Positions 26,794-35,944 of a stretch of DNA of 64,000 bases are shown piece after piece. Position 1 is the stretch's first letter; each line of letters starts with the position of its first letter. The notes under the pieces are model-generated. The model worked only from the letters and a program-made list of their open reading frames with translations. It had not been told where the DNA came from and did not search any database. Source of the stretch: Demequina aurantiaca (GTDB taxonomy: Bacteria > Actinomycetota > Actinomycetes > Actinomycetales > Demequinaceae); assembly GCF_000975135.1 (NCBI RefSeq), contig NZ_BBRF01000001.1:1800380-1864379 (forward strand). The letters run 5' to 3'. Position numbers and translations under genes: made by a program.

Positions 26794-26904
26794 ATGAACA
26801 AGTGGACCATCTTTCAGAACAGCAAGGTAGTGCGCGTGACCGCAAGTGCGGGCACCATCGTGGCTGTTGCAGCAATCGTCGGCGCTGGGTGGAAGTGGAG
26901 TTGA
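26794..26904 (+). CDS. Micro-ORF, 36-residue hydrophobic peptide
   Basis: ATG 26794 is preceded by AAGGAG at 7 bases, an unusually good site for this genome. The peptide begins MNKWTIFQNSKVVRVTASAG and ends GAGWKWS. A single hydrophobic helix of about 14-17 residues (19-32) follows a short cationic amphipathic start, and tryptophans sit at both ends. This looks like a small membrane peptide. Its TGA overlaps TTG 26901, a possible start of the GGDEF-EAL gene. A very strong hairpin follows 14 bases after the stop. I do not recognise a family. Confidence 0.6.
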   Translation: MNKWTIFQNSKVVRVTASAGTIVAVAAIVGAGWKWS

Positions 26905-28961
26905 TTCCACCTAGGAACACGGGCGGTGCCAGGAAGAAATTCTTGGCACCGCCCGTGCTCCTTGCTGCCTACTTGGCGGCAATCTGTACGCTCGGGTTTG
27001 TTGCATTAATTTATGTTCTGACGTCCACGCAGTGGACCGCGATCGCCGATGAACTTTTGTGGTGGCCCGTGATGTTCCTCGCGGTCGCGGCAATTGCGGG
27101 CGAGGTTAAGCCGCTTGTGGTGACGTCGCGTTCAGAAGAACGAACACTCTCCACGTCTGCACCATTCGTGCTGGCGCTGATCGTGGTTGCTGGCGTCGGG
27201 GTCGCAATTGTGGTCCAGATCATCGCGAGCCTGTCTGACGATGTTCTCCACCGCCGACAGCTGAAGAAGTCGCTTTTCAATACCGCGCAGTACGCATTGA
27301 GCGTGCTCAGCGGTGCGGCCACTTATTCGTGGCTGGCAGGAGTCCCTATTTTCGGGTCGCCGTTGGGCGTCGAGCCTGGTGACATCCTCCCGCTCATGGT
27401 CGGCGGCATCGTGATGGTCGCGGTGAACTGGGTCCTGGTTGCGGTCGTCGTGACACTGGCGTCGGGGCAGACGCTGTGGACCGTGTTGCGCGGCGATTTC
27501 CGCGAGTTTCTTGTCACCAACGCGGTCCTCCTTTGCGTCGGAGGAATCGCGGCGATCGTGACCGGAGATGGAGTCGGCGCGCTTGTGTTGCTCGCTGCGC
27601 CAGTTCTCGCGGCGCACCTCTTCGCCGCAGCGTCCGCAAGGCACGCTCACGACGCTACTCACGACGCGCTGACGGGTCTAGGCAATCGTGGCCAGGCCAA
27701 CTACGAGCTTGGCGGGGCTCTCCAAAACGCGCGCCAGTCGGATTCCGACGGGCCGGGTTTTGTATTCCTCGACCTCGACCACTTTAAGGACTTTAACGAC
27801 GCCTTGGGTCACCCCGTGGGCGACAGGATTCTGTGCAAAGTCGCAGAACGACTCGTCGATGCCGCCCCAGAGAACTCCTCCGTGCACCGCCTCGGCGGCG
27901 ACGAATTCGCTGTGGTGGTTCGTGGTGGCGTTGACGAATCAGAGCAGGTAGCGCGCGACCTTGTTGCCTCGCTTGACGCCCCTATCAAGGTCGATGACCT
28001 GGAGCTGCTCGTCCGCGTAAGCGCCGGAGTAGCGGCGGCGCCCATGCATGGCACCGATGTCGAGACGCTCATGAAGAACTCCGACATCGCCCTGTACCGC
28101 GCCAAGGTGGAGCGCGACCAGATCAGCGTGTACTCGCCCGAATTTGACGTGAACAGCGCAGAACGACTGCAGCTCCTCGTTGACCTCCGCACGGCCCTGG
28201 ATTCGCGCCAGCTCGAGGTCGTCTACCAGCCTCAATTCAACCTCGCTGATCGCCGCATGGTGGGAGTCGAGGCCCTGGTGAGGTGGAACCATCCCACACG
28301 CGGCACGGTGTACCCAGATGAGTTCATTCCCCTGGCCGAGAGCTCGGGACTCATCTTCCCGCTGACCGCCTTTGTCCTCGACGAAGCCTTGGGCCAGCTG
28401 GCTCGGTGGCGTGCCTCCGGCCACTTCCTCCGGATGGCGGTCAACCTTTCCGCCCGCCACCTCTCCGACTTGGCGCTCCCGGACAGGGTTGCCGAAGTCG
28501 CCGAGCGGCACGGAGTCTCGTTGGGGTCCTTGGTCCTCGAAGTGACGGAGACGGGAATCCTGTCGGATCCTGTCCGTGCCGACCTCGTGATCCGCGCTTT
28601 GCGCGAGCGAGGGGTCGCAATTGCGATCGACGACTACGGCACAGGCAATGCCTCGCTCAGTTACCTCAAACGCCTGGAGATCGACGAGCTCAAGGTCGAC
28701 CGTTCCTTCGTCAGCAACATTGGCGACGATCACCAGGACCTCGTGATCGTGCGCTCGACAATTGCGCTGGCGCTAGCGCTCGGGCTGCGAGTCGTAGCGG
28801 AGGGCATCGAGGACGAGTCCACCGCGGTCGCCTTGCAGGAACTGGGCCGGGTGGTCGGCCAGGGATATCACTTGGGCCGCCCCACGACGCCGGATGTCAT
28901 TGAAGCCGTGCTCGACGCAGAGCGCCAGGCGTCCGCCTCGCACAAGACTGCGGGGTACTGA
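26901..28961 (+). CDS. Membrane GGDEF-EAL cyclic di-GMP protein
   Basis: This protein probably makes and/or degrades cyclic di-GMP. The N-terminus has about six to eight transmembrane helices (20-235). The GGDEF domain has HRLGGDEF (GGDEF at 332-336) and the EAL domain has VGVEALVRW (EAL at 457-459). Supporting EAL-domain residues DDYGTG, KVDRSFV, VVAEGIE and QGYHLGRP are intact, so phosphodiesterase activity is plausible. Start is uncertain: TTG 26901 overlaps the micro-ORF stop and gives a positive-inside N-terminus; TTG 26943, GTG 26955 or GTG 26889 are alternatives. A hairpin lies over this start region. DUF5317 follows. Confidence 0.88.
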   Translation: MIPPRNTGGARKKFLAPPVLLAAYLAAICTLGFVALIYVLTSTQWTAIADELLWWPVMFLAVAAIAGEVKPLVVTSRSEERTLSTSAPFVLALIVVAGVGVAIVVQIIASLSDDVLHRRQLKKSLFNTAQYALSVLSGAATYSWLAGVPIFGSPLGVEPGDILPLMVGGIVMVAVNWVLVAVVVTLASGQTLWTVLRGDFREFLVTNAVLLCVGGIAAIVTGDGVGALVLLAAPVLAAHLFAAASARHAHDATHDALTGLGNRGQANYELGGALQNARQSDSDGPGFVFLDLDHFKDFNDALGHPVGDRILCKVAERLVDAAPENSSVHRLGGDEFAVVVRGGVDESEQVARDLVASLDAPIKVDDLELLVRVSAGVAAAPMHGTDVETLMKNSDIALYRAKVERDQISVYSPEFDVNSAERLQLLVDLRTALDSRQLEVVYQPQFNLADRRMVGVEALVRWNHPTRGTVYPDEFIPLAESSGLIFPLTAFVLDEALGQLARWRASGHFLRMAVNLSARHLSDLALPDRVAEVAERHGVSLGSLVLEVTETGILSDPVRADLVIRALRERGVAIAIDDYGTGNASLSYLKRLEIDELKVDRSFVSNIGDDHQDLVIVRSTIALALALGLRVVAEGIEDESTAVALQELGRVVGQGYHLGRPTTPDVIEAVLDAERQASASHKTAGY
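26918..26957 (+). terminator. 18-bp hairpin after the micro-ORF
   Basis: The arms are 26918-26935 and 26940-26957, with 18 consecutive pairs (one G-U) and a GAAA loop. No T-run follows. It could terminate or stabilise the micro-ORF transcript, or sequester an AGGAAG site ahead of TTG 26943 in the GGDEF-EAL gene. Confidence 0.6.
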
Positions 28962-28963
28962 TA

Positions 28964-29527
28964 GTGCTCGTCGTCGCTCTCTGCGCGATCGCCGTGGCCT
29001 CACCACTGGTGGCGTTGCGCTGGCCCGCGGGCCTACTGATGCATCGGTGGCGCTGGCCGCTGTTGATTTGGGCCGTGCTGGCATTCCAGGTGGTGGTGCT
29101 CGAGGTGTCGATGCCCACGGGTCTCGCGGCAGTTCTCCACGTCCTGACGTACGTGGCCGCCGTCGGCTTTCTCTGGATGAACCGTCGCGTGGCCGGTGTC
29201 TGGATCGTCGCTGCGGGAGCGACGCTCAACGGGATCGTCATCGCGCTGAACGGCGGAACGTTGCCAGCCAGCGCATCGGCCGTCGCCTCAGCCGGGCTCG
29301 ACCCAGACGATGCCTTCGCAAATTCTGGAGTGGTCGACAATCCCGTCCTGCCGTGGCTTGGCGACGTCTTTGCCTGGCCGGCGCCCATGCCGCTTGCCAA
29401 CACGTTTAGCGTGGGGGACATGCTGATTGTGGCAGGGGTGTTTGTCGCAGCGTGGACTGGGACACGTCGCCTCGGCCAGGGCAGTGGCGCAACAACGGAC
29501 CAGGCCGACACGCCTCACCACGCTTGA
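28964..29527 (+). CDS. DUF5317 family membrane protein
   Basis: This 187-residue protein has four to five transmembrane helices. It shows the DUF5317 pattern ALNGGTLPAS, then NPVLPWLGDVFAWPAPMPLANTFSVGDMLI near 110-155, where the NGG-P and FSVGD elements are conserved. The GTG at 28964 begins 2 bases after the GGDEF-EAL stop, so co-transcription is likely. The family often neighbours cyclic di-GMP or HD-type signalling genes in actinobacteria and clostridia. Its function is unknown; a membrane partner of the upstream protein is inference. Confidence 0.85.
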   Translation: MLVVALCAIAVASPLVALRWPAGLLMHRWRWPLLIWAVLAFQVVVLEVSMPTGLAAVLHVLTYVAAVGFLWMNRRVAGVWIVAAGATLNGIVIALNGGTLPASASAVASAGLDPDDAFANSGVVDNPVLPWLGDVFAWPAPMPLANTFSVGDMLIVAGVFVAAWTGTRRLGQGSGATTDQADTPHHA

Positions 29528-29534
29528 CCGCGCA

Positions 29535-29550
29535 TCGAACACATGTTCGA
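29535..29550. promoter_or_regulatory. LexA (SOS) box
   Basis: TCGAAC-ACAT-GTTCGA is a perfect match to the actinobacterial/Gram-positive LexA palindrome (CGAACN4GTTCG core). It is 8 bases before the radical SAM gene start, so LexA would block its promoter until DNA damage. Confidence 0.8.
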
Positions 29551-29558
29551 ATGTGTGT

Positions 29559-30668
29559 ATGCGTTGGCAGACACAGGAACTTACGGCAGAACAAGCCGAT
29601 GCGCTGCCCGGATTGGCCAAACTGTCCAACCTGGTGCGGTCGGTGCAGACGCCCGGCTTCGAGGGCGTGACGTTCCACGAGGTCGTCGCCAAATCTGCAC
29701 TGAACAAAGTGGGCGCTGGTAGCGCGGTTCCGTTCACGTGGACCATCAACCCGTACCGCGGATGCAGCCATGCGTGCGTGTACTGCTTCGCCCGCACCAG
29801 TCACAAGTACCTGGAGTTGGATGCTGGGCAGGACTTCGACAGTCAGGTCATCGTCAAGGTCAACGTCGCAGACGTTCTCCAGCGTGAACTGGCGCGCACG
29901 TCCTGGAACCGCGAGCCCGTGGCGTTGGGAACCAACACCGACCCGTACCAACGCGCTGAAGGCAAGTACAAGCTCATGCCTGGCATTATTGCCGCGCTCG
30001 CGGACTCGGGAACGCCCTTCAGCATCCTGACCAAGGGCACGCTGCTACGCCGTGACCTGCCGTTGCTGACGGAGGCCGCCACGACCGTCGACGTGGATGT
30101 TGCGATGTCGATTGCGATTTTCGACGACGATCTGCAGAGGTCCGTGGAGCCCGGAACGCCCTCCACTGCGGCACGGCTGGCCACCGTCAAGGCGGCACGC
30201 GACGCTGGCCTCAACGTCTCGGTCTTCATGATGCCGGTGTTGCCGTTTCTCACTGATAGTGAGGAGCATCTGGATGGCGCGCTCGCGCGGATCAAGGCAG
30301 CCGGGGCGACTTCGGTGACCTACAGTGGGCTCCACCTGCGCCCAGGCGTGAAGGAGTGGTACGCGCAGTGGTTGGGGCGCGAGCGTCCCGAGGTGCTGCC
30401 GCGTTATCGCGAGATGTATGGCGATGACTCGTATGCCCCCAAGGAGTATCGGCGTTGGCTTGCGGCACGCATCAAGCCGCTGATCGCCAAGCACGGGCTG
30501 GAGCGGGCAGAGACCGATGCGAACACCGGGGGAGCGGCATCATCTGCTCCTCGTAGGGCAGAGTTTCGCGACGCGAACGGCGAGCTCCCGGCCCGCGCGT
30601 CCGGCGCCCGCGGTGCGGCGGCCTCGAATAACCTCGCCGAGCGCGAGCTTGCCGCGACGCTGTTCTAG
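29559..30668 (+). CDS. Radical SAM protein, Rv2578c/SplB-like
   Basis: This 369-residue iron-sulfur enzyme has the cluster motif GCSHACVYCFA (Cys69, Cys73, Cys76), followed by GTNTDPYQRAEGKYKLM and SILTKGTLLRRDLPLL, typical of the Rv2578c family related to spore photoproduct lyase. A Pro/Ala-rich tail (from 325) is variable. The ATG at 29559 is chosen because conservation begins at MRWQTQ and the LexA box lies just upstream; longer in-frame starts run through the box. Mycobacterial relatives are, to my recollection, also LexA-controlled. The substrate is unknown. Confidence 0.88.
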   Translation: MRWQTQELTAEQADALPGLAKLSNLVRSVQTPGFEGVTFHEVVAKSALNKVGAGSAVPFTWTINPYRGCSHACVYCFARTSHKYLELDAGQDFDSQVIVKVNVADVLQRELARTSWNREPVALGTNTDPYQRAEGKYKLMPGIIAALADSGTPFSILTKGTLLRRDLPLLTEAATTVDVDVAMSIAIFDDDLQRSVEPGTPSTAARLATVKAARDAGLNVSVFMMPVLPFLTDSEEHLDGALARIKAAGATSVTYSGLHLRPGVKEWYAQWLGRERPEVLPRYREMYGDDSYAPKEYRRWLAARIKPLIAKHGLERAETDANTGGAASSAPRRAEFRDANGELPARASGARGAAASNNLAERELAATLF

Positions 30669-30799
30669 CCGGGCCCAGGAGCGGTGCTCGTGAGCGCCTG
30701 ACGCGCGCCTGTGGATAACTCTGGGGTCCGTTCTGTCAACCTCCCTATGCTGGCTCACGAAAGCACCGAATGACCAACGACGATCGTGAGGAAGAACCC

Positions 30800-31585
30800 A
30801 TGCCCGACAACGTCCCACCGCCGATGCCGCCGTCCGCCAAGCAGTCGATGGATCCAGAAGCAGTTCCCCCACAAGCACCCACGGCGCTCAGTCGCCGCAG
30901 GTTCAGTGTTGTCGCCATCGTGCTGTTCGCGGTTTCAGTCGTGATTCTGCTCACCGTCGCTATTGCAGTCTCGCTCGGCTTCGCGCGGTCTGGCTCGCAG
31001 GAGTCCGAGGGGACAGCCGCGGCACCGAATCAACCGACCGAGGACCTCGAGACGGAAGTCGACACGGGAGTCGACGGTAAGGCGGCGCCCGTACCGATGG
31101 CCGACCCTGTGGAGGTATCAGGCACGAACGTGACGCTGATCAACGGTGTGGTGTCCTCGCAGTGCTTCGACTATCAAGTCCCGACCTACGGTGAGCACGA
31201 ACTGAACCCGGCTTCCAGCGCGTGCACCTCGTCTATTCGTCTCGCTGGCGGCGACTCCCTTTCCGAGATCAACGTCAACGCACAGGTCAACACCGGATCC
31301 CTTGACGAGCTGGCAGCGGACGTCAATGAATTTCTGGTCGGCTCAGGTCAGGAGGCAAATGCCCGCATCGACACGGTGGCAGGACGAGAGTGGGTGGTCG
31401 CCGATGCCGTTGATGGCTACGGTTTGCCGATGGCCATTTATGAGACTGATATCACGGACGCTGGCCTCGTCTACGAAGGTGATCCCCTCACCTCAATCTT
31501 CGTCTCGGGACACAATGGAGATCCCGCGGTAGCCGACGAACTGCTCGACCTGGTGGAGTCCATAGACATTGCAGGTCTCGACTGA
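30800..31585 (+). CDS. Single-pass exported protein of unknown function
   Basis: This 261-residue protein has a Pro-rich cytoplasmic tail (1-30), a transmembrane helix (about 36-61) and an acidic linker. An extracellular domain (100-261) follows with two cysteines (QCFDYQ, SACTSS) that may pair. The ATG at 30800 has GAGGAAG at 5 bases; ATG 30770 in the same frame is possible and TATGCT at 30743 could be its promoter. The domain contains VPTYGEHELNPASSACTSSI and ends in LLDLVESIDIAGLD. No family is recognised. Its layout resembles actinobacterial small envelope proteins. Confidence 0.72.
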   Translation: MPDNVPPPMPPSAKQSMDPEAVPPQAPTALSRRRFSVVAIVLFAVSVVILLTVAIAVSLGFARSGSQESEGTAAAPNQPTEDLETEVDTGVDGKAAPVPMADPVEVSGTNVTLINGVVSSQCFDYQVPTYGEHELNPASSACTSSIRLAGGDSLSEINVNAQVNTGSLDELAADVNEFLVGSGQEANARIDTVAGREWVVADAVDGYGLPMAIYETDITDAGLVYEGDPLTSIFVSGHNGDPAVADELLDLVESIDIAGLD

Positions 31586-31645
31586 TGGCCCTCGCGGGGA
31601 GGGTGGGGTGCGGGTGAGCACCTCGCCGTCCGGCACACTTGAGTC

Positions 31646-32518
31646 ATGAACTTCCTCGTCTCGCCTCGACTCGTGGTCGGAGTGGTGCTGGGGGCAGGCG
31701 TATTGGTGTCGTCCGGGTGTAGTACGGGCGATCCCACGCCGCCGCCGGCTGTGGGACCGACGGTCAGCACCTCCCCAGTGCCGTCCGCGGAGGCGACGGG
31801 CGAGGCAACCGCCCCCACGCCATCGGCCAGTCAGGTCGAGTCCTCCGTCGACGCGCGAGTCATCGATCATGCGAACAATCGCTACTTGGTGGTGACGTTG
31901 CCGCTCGATGAGTGGGACGTTCGGGTCGACTGGAACCCCGAGGACGAGGGCACGATGCTGCGCGACGTCGTCGCACAAGATTCCACGGTGGCGGTCGCCA
32001 CCAACGGTGGAATTTTCACCGACCAGTTGGTGCCCGGGGGTCTACTGGTCAGCGACGGTGAGGAACAGGTGAGTCTCAACCTCAACGACGGTGGCGGTAA
32101 CTTTCACCTCATGCCCAACGGGGTGTTCGCGGTGATGGTCGACGGCACTGCAGCCGTCGTGAACTCCGTGGACTACGAGCCGACCGGTGTCGAGTTTGCC
32201 ACCCAGTCGGGGCCCGCCTTGCTACTCGACGGCGAGGTGCACCCCGAGTTCAATGAAGGCTCCACGAATGTGGCGTTCCGGTCGGGCGTGGGCGTCAGCC
32301 CAGGGGGCGACACGGTGTACCTGGCAATGTCCTGGAGCCTGACCAACTTCCATGACTTCGCGACGCTCTTTCGGGACGAACTGGGTGTCGACGACGCGCT
32401 CTACCTGGACGGCGACATCTCTCGGCTGTGGGTCGACCAGATGGAAGAACCCGGTCCACTCGCGGGCCCCTACGCCGGTGTCATCACCGCGCGCCTGCAT
32501 GACAAACTGAAGTCATGA
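31646..32518 (+). CDS. Phosphodiester glycosidase (DUF2233/NAGPA) lipoprotein
   Basis: This 290-residue exported protein carries a lipobox VSSGC near residue 25 and a Ser/Thr/Pro linker. Its NAGPA-like domain (about 70-285) includes VAVATNGGIFTDQLVPGGLLVSDGEE, LMPNGVFAV, FATQSGPALLLDGEVHPEF and DDALYLDGDISRLW, which follow the family pattern. Relatives act on phosphodiester-linked sugars such as GlcNAc-1-P diesters in cell-wall polymers. CACACT at 31634 stands 6 nt before the ATG. The stop overlaps the next gene as ATGA. Confidence 0.87.
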   Translation: MNFLVSPRLVVGVVLGAGVLVSSGCSTGDPTPPPAVGPTVSTSPVPSAEATGEATAPTPSASQVESSVDARVIDHANNRYLVVTLPLDEWDVRVDWNPEDEGTMLRDVVAQDSTVAVATNGGIFTDQLVPGGLLVSDGEEQVSLNLNDGGGNFHLMPNGVFAVMVDGTAAVVNSVDYEPTGVEFATQSGPALLLDGEVHPEFNEGSTNVAFRSGVGVSPGGDTVYLAMSWSLTNFHDFATLFRDELGVDDALYLDGDISRLWVDQMEEPGPLAGPYAGVITARLHDKLKS

Positions 32519-32976
32519 GCAACACCTACACGGCGACCCAGTACAGCTACGAGCAGCCGATCGTCTCGGTCGTGGTGCCGCTCACGCTGGTGAGCCTGGT
32601 CATCGTGTTCATCGCGACGGGGGACGCGACGGCATACCTGTGGACGATGGCGCTGAGCCTCCTGCTGGTCGTGGCGCTGTTCTTCATGCCGCTCAAGATC
32701 GAGGTCACGGCGCAGCAGATCCGCGTGCGGCTCGCGTGGGTGTTTCATCGCGACATTAACTTGGCCGATGTCGTCACGGTGCAGCAGCGCGAATATCACG
32801 CGCTGCGGCAATTTGGTGGCTGGGGATGGCGCTTTGGGCGCGATGGAAGCCGTGCCTACTCGATCAAGGGCAACGACGCCGCCGTGCTGACGTTGCGCGA
32901 CGGCACTGAGATCTACCTGGGTGCCCGCGACACGCACGCACTCGCGCAGGCCATCGGCGAGCGCGTACCGGCCTGA
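32515..32976 (+). CDS. PH-like membrane protein
   Basis: This 153-residue protein has two transmembrane helices (about 18-36 and 40-60) and a C-terminal beta-rich domain (65-150). IEVTAQQIRVRLAWVFHRDINLADVVTV and GGWGWRFGRDGSRAYSIKG suggest a bacterial PH-like fold. It overlaps the preceding glycosidase gene by 4 bases and is convergent with gnd. A role at the cell envelope is possible; no precise function can be read. Confidence 0.75.
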   Translation: MSNTYTATQYSYEQPIVSVVVPLTLVSLVIVFIATGDATAYLWTMALSLLLVVALFFMPLKIEVTAQQIRVRLAWVFHRDINLADVVTVQQREYHALRQFGGWGWRFGRDGSRAYSIKGNDAAVLTLRDGTEIYLGARDTHALAQAIGERVPA

Positions 32977-32994
32977 AGGGCCGTCACCCACACG

Positions 32995-34038
32995 CTAGCC
33001 GGCGGGCGCGTTCTTCTCGTCGTGACCACCAAAGCCCTTGCGCATTGCGCTGAGGATCTTGTCGGCAAAGTCTTCCTGGAGTTGAGACTCGAAGCGCGAA
33101 TACAGCGCCGTGGTGAGTACGGGCGTGGGCACGCCCTCATCGATGGCCGCGATGGACGTCCACCGGCCCTCGCCGGAATCTGACACGCGTCCTCCAAACT
33201 CCTGAAGGTCGGGCGACTCGTTCAGCGCCTCTGCGGTGAGGTCCAGGAGCCAGGACGAGATCACGCTGCCGCGCCGCCACACCTCGGCCACCTGCGCCGT
33301 GTCGATGTCGTACTGGTAGAACTCAGGATTCGCGAGTGGTGCCGTCTCAGCATCGGCCGATGCGCCGGCCAGACCCGCATTCGCCTTGCGTAGAACGTGG
33401 ATTCCCTCTGCATAGGCGGCCATCAGGCCGTATTCGATGCCGTTGTGCACCATCTTGACGAAGTGCCCGGCACCGTTCGGGCCGCAGTGGAGGTAGCCAT
33501 GCTCGGCATTGGTGGGGATCTCTGGTCCGCCAGGGGTGCGGGGGGCCGAGTCCAGACCAGGAGCGATGGTCTCGAAGATGGGGTTCAGGCGGTTGACCAC
33601 CTCGGGCTCGCCGCCGATCATCAGGCAGAAGCCACGCTCCAGGCCCCAGACGCCGCCGGAGGTGCCCACGTCCACGTGGTGGATGCCCTTTGCCTTGAGC
33701 ATCGCCGCGTGGGCGAGGTCGTCACGGTAGTAGCTGTTCCCGCCATCGATCACGGTGTCGCCAGGCTCCAGGACTGCCGCCAGACTCTCCGTGACCTTCT
33801 GAGTGATGGTGCCGGCCGGCACCATGATCCACACGGTGCGGGGCGCCTCGAGCTTCTCGATAAAGTCCGACAGCTCGGGGGCGCCCACGGCGCCCTCACT
33901 CACCAACTCGGCAATGGCATCGGCGCTCACGTCGTTGACCACCATGTGGTGGCCGTCACGCATGAGGCGGCGTGAGAGGCCGGCTCCCATACGCCCAAGT
34001 CCCACCATTCCTAATTGCATCGGGGTGTCTGTCGCCAT
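32995..34038 (-). CDS. gnd: 6-Phosphogluconate dehydrogenase, short type
   Basis: This enzyme oxidises 6-phosphogluconate to ribulose 5-phosphate and CO2. The 347 residues fit the shorter, often NAD-preferring (GntZ/YqeC-type) branch rather than the 470-residue dimeric form. Visible are the Rossmann GLGRMG at 11-16, the substrate motif DVGTSGGVWGLERG, and the catalytic region GAGHFVKMVHNGIEYG. The ATG at 34038 is preceded by AAAGG; upstream in-frame residues are noise. It is transcribed just after zwf, giving an oxidative pentose-phosphate pair. Confidence 0.92.
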   Translation of the reverse strand: MATDTPMQLGMVGLGRMGAGLSRRLMRDGHHMVVNDVSADAIAELVSEGAVGAPELSDFIEKLEAPRTVWIMVPAGTITQKVTESLAAVLEPGDTVIDGGNSYYRDDLAHAAMLKAKGIHHVDVGTSGGVWGLERGFCLMIGGEPEVVNRLNPIFETIAPGLDSAPRTPGGPEIPTNAEHGYLHCGPNGAGHFVKMVHNGIEYGLMAAYAEGIHVLRKANAGLAGASADAETAPLANPEFYQYDIDTAQVAEVWRRGSVISSWLLDLTAEALNESPDLQEFGGRVSDSGEGRWTSIAAIDEGVPTPVLTTALYSRFESQLQEDFADKILSAMRKGFGGHDEKNAPAG

Positions 34039-34087
34039 CGTGGTGCCTTTCGCTTGTGTCGTGCTGCCTGGGGTGAAGTGAGGGTGA

Positions 34088-35500
34088 CTATTCGTGACCG
34101 TGGAGGGCCTGAGGGTTGTGCCAATGCGTGTGCTCCGCGATGAGGGCATCGGCTTGGAGTGGCCCCCAGGACCCCTGCTCGTACGGAATGCACTTGGGGC
34201 GGTCGGTCAGGATGTCGTCCACGACCTCCCAGGCGGCCTCGACGGACTCCTCACGGGTGAAGAGCGCGCCGTCGCCGTTCATGGCATCAGTCAGCAAGCG
34301 CTCGTACGGTGAACGCTCCTCAGGACTCTCGGTGTGCAGCACGAGCTCCTCGGGTTCGCCCACGAACTCCTCGCCGGGTGTCTTGACTCGCGCCGAGATC
34401 GCGATCTCAGAGACGGGGGACAGGCGGAAACGCACATAGTTGCCGCGCTGCAGTGTGTCGAGAGCGTCGTCGAACAGTGACTGCGGCGGGTGCTTGAACT
34501 CGACCACCACCTCACCGGCGGTGCGCGCGAGGCCCTTTCCGGTTCGCAGGTAGAACGGAACGCCCGCCCAGCGCCACGAGTCGATCCACAGCCGCACGGC
34601 CGCGTACGTCTCGACGTCGGAGTCCGGCGCGACGCCGGGTTCATCTCGGTATCCCACGAACTGACCGCGAACGATGTCGTCCCGGGTGAGCTTGCGCATG
34701 GCCTTGAACACGTCGACCTTGGCCGACTGGACCGCGCCATACCCCTGGTACGGAGGCGCGTCCATGGCGAGTAGCGCGACGATCTGGAAGAGGTGGTTTT
34801 CGATTACGTCGCGCAGAGCGCCGGCGGATTCGTAGAAACTGCCGCGACCTTGGACTCCAAAGTCCTCGGCAACCGTGATCTGCACGCTCGCGATATGGTC
34901 GCGATTCCACAGCGGCTCGAACATTGCGTTCGCAAACCGGAAGTAGAGCAGGTTCATGATCTCCTCCTTGCCCAGGAAGTGATCAATACGGAAGACCGAG
35001 TCCTCGGGGAAGGCGTCCGAGATCACCGCGTCGAGTTCGAGGGCAGAGGTAAGGTCGCGACCGAAGGGCTTCTCCACCACCACGCGAGCGTTCTCGTTGA
35101 GGCCCTGCTTCTTCAGACCCCCCACCACGGTTCCAAATAAGGTGGGCGGAATCGCGAGATAGTGCGTCGCGTGAGTAGTGTCTCCAAGTGCTTCACGGAG
35201 TTGCTCAAACGTGGAGTCTTCGTTGTAGTCACCGTCGACGTAGCGCAGCAGGCCGAGGAGCGTGTCCATCGCGCCCTGGTCGTCGATGCCATCGCCGGAC
35301 GCGGAGACGGCGTCGTGGGCCCGCTTCTTGAGGTCGTCTAGACCCCAGTCGGAATGTGCAACGCCGATGATCGGCACCGTCAGATTCCCGTGCTTCACCA
35401 TCTGATACAGCGACGGAAAGATCATCTTGCGAGCAAGGTCGCCGGTGGCGCCAAAGAAGACAAATGCGTTGGAGGTCTTGTGGTGGACGGGGCGGGCCAT
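34088..35500 (-). CDS. zwf: Glucose-6-phosphate 1-dehydrogenase
   Basis: This enzyme starts the oxidative pentose-phosphate pathway, making 6-phosphogluconolactone and NAD(P)H. The 470-residue product has the nucleotide motif GATGDLARK at 18-26, the catalytic RIDHFLGKE, and the usual C-terminal domain. The ATG at 35500 has AGGAG at 5 bases. gnd follows after 49 bases. No opcA or pgl gene is next to it, unlike the zwf-opcA-pgl arrangement of many actinobacteria. Confidence 0.95.
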   Translation of the reverse strand: MARPVHHKTSNAFVFFGATGDLARKMIFPSLYQMVKHGNLTVPIIGVAHSDWGLDDLKKRAHDAVSASGDGIDDQGAMDTLLGLLRYVDGDYNEDSTFEQLREALGDTTHATHYLAIPPTLFGTVVGGLKKQGLNENARVVVEKPFGRDLTSALELDAVISDAFPEDSVFRIDHFLGKEEIMNLLYFRFANAMFEPLWNRDHIASVQITVAEDFGVQGRGSFYESAGALRDVIENHLFQIVALLAMDAPPYQGYGAVQSAKVDVFKAMRKLTRDDIVRGQFVGYRDEPGVAPDSDVETYAAVRLWIDSWRWAGVPFYLRTGKGLARTAGEVVVEFKHPPQSLFDDALDTLQRGNYVRFRLSPVSEIAISARVKTPGEEFVGEPEELVLHTESPEERSPYERLLTDAMNGDGALFTREESVEAAWEVVDDILTDRPKCIPYEQGSWGPLQADALIAEHTHWHNPQALHGHE

Positions 35501-35626
35501 GGCACTCCTAGGTTGTGACGATGCGTGCATCTCTCACCCTAGTCATCTAGCCGTATCGATGCAGGTAGCGCTCCCACGCAAGCGGCGCGAGAATAGCCTG
35601 ATAGCGCGGGGTCAAAGGAGAAAACA

Positions 35627-35944
35627 ATGCCCGATGCACAAGTGTCATTGGCCAATGAACGCACCTTCTTGTCATGGGTGCGCACGTCACTTGCTCTTGA
35701 GGTCACCGGTGTCGCCATCGTGGCGTTCGATCTCCCGATCTCGCGTGGTTGGCAGATCGCCTCGGGGCTCATGTTCGCGGCCCTTGGCATCGCCGCTGCG
35801 GTGCAGGCGTGGCTGGGATGGCGGGCCACCGATCGGGCCCTGCAGCGTGGAGCCGAAGTTCCAGCGCCATCGTCCGCCGTAGTCATGGTCATAGGAGTGG
35901 TGGCCGCCGTGCTGGTCCTGGGTGTGGGAGCACTTCTCGCATGA
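35627..35944 (+). CDS. DUF202 membrane protein 1
   Basis: This 105-residue YidH-like protein has three transmembrane helices. The conserved N-terminal SLANERTFLSWVRTSLAL is typical of DUF202. AAAGGAG lies 6 bases before the ATG, and TAGCCT (35596-35601) is a likely -10. Function unknown. Its stop overlaps the start of a second DUF202 gene, and such pairs are common. Confidence 0.87.
   Translation: MPDAQVSLANERTFLSWVRTSLALEVTGVAIVAFDLPISRGWQIASGLMFAALGIAAAVQAWLGWRATDRALQRGAEVPAPSSAVVMVIGVVAAVLVLGVGALLA

Noticed and set aside
26606-26797. 63-codon frame ending in an ATGA overlap with the micro-ORF
   Set aside because: It starts at a TTG without ribosome site and runs through the hairpin region. 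The overlap is suggestive, but composition is not protein-like.
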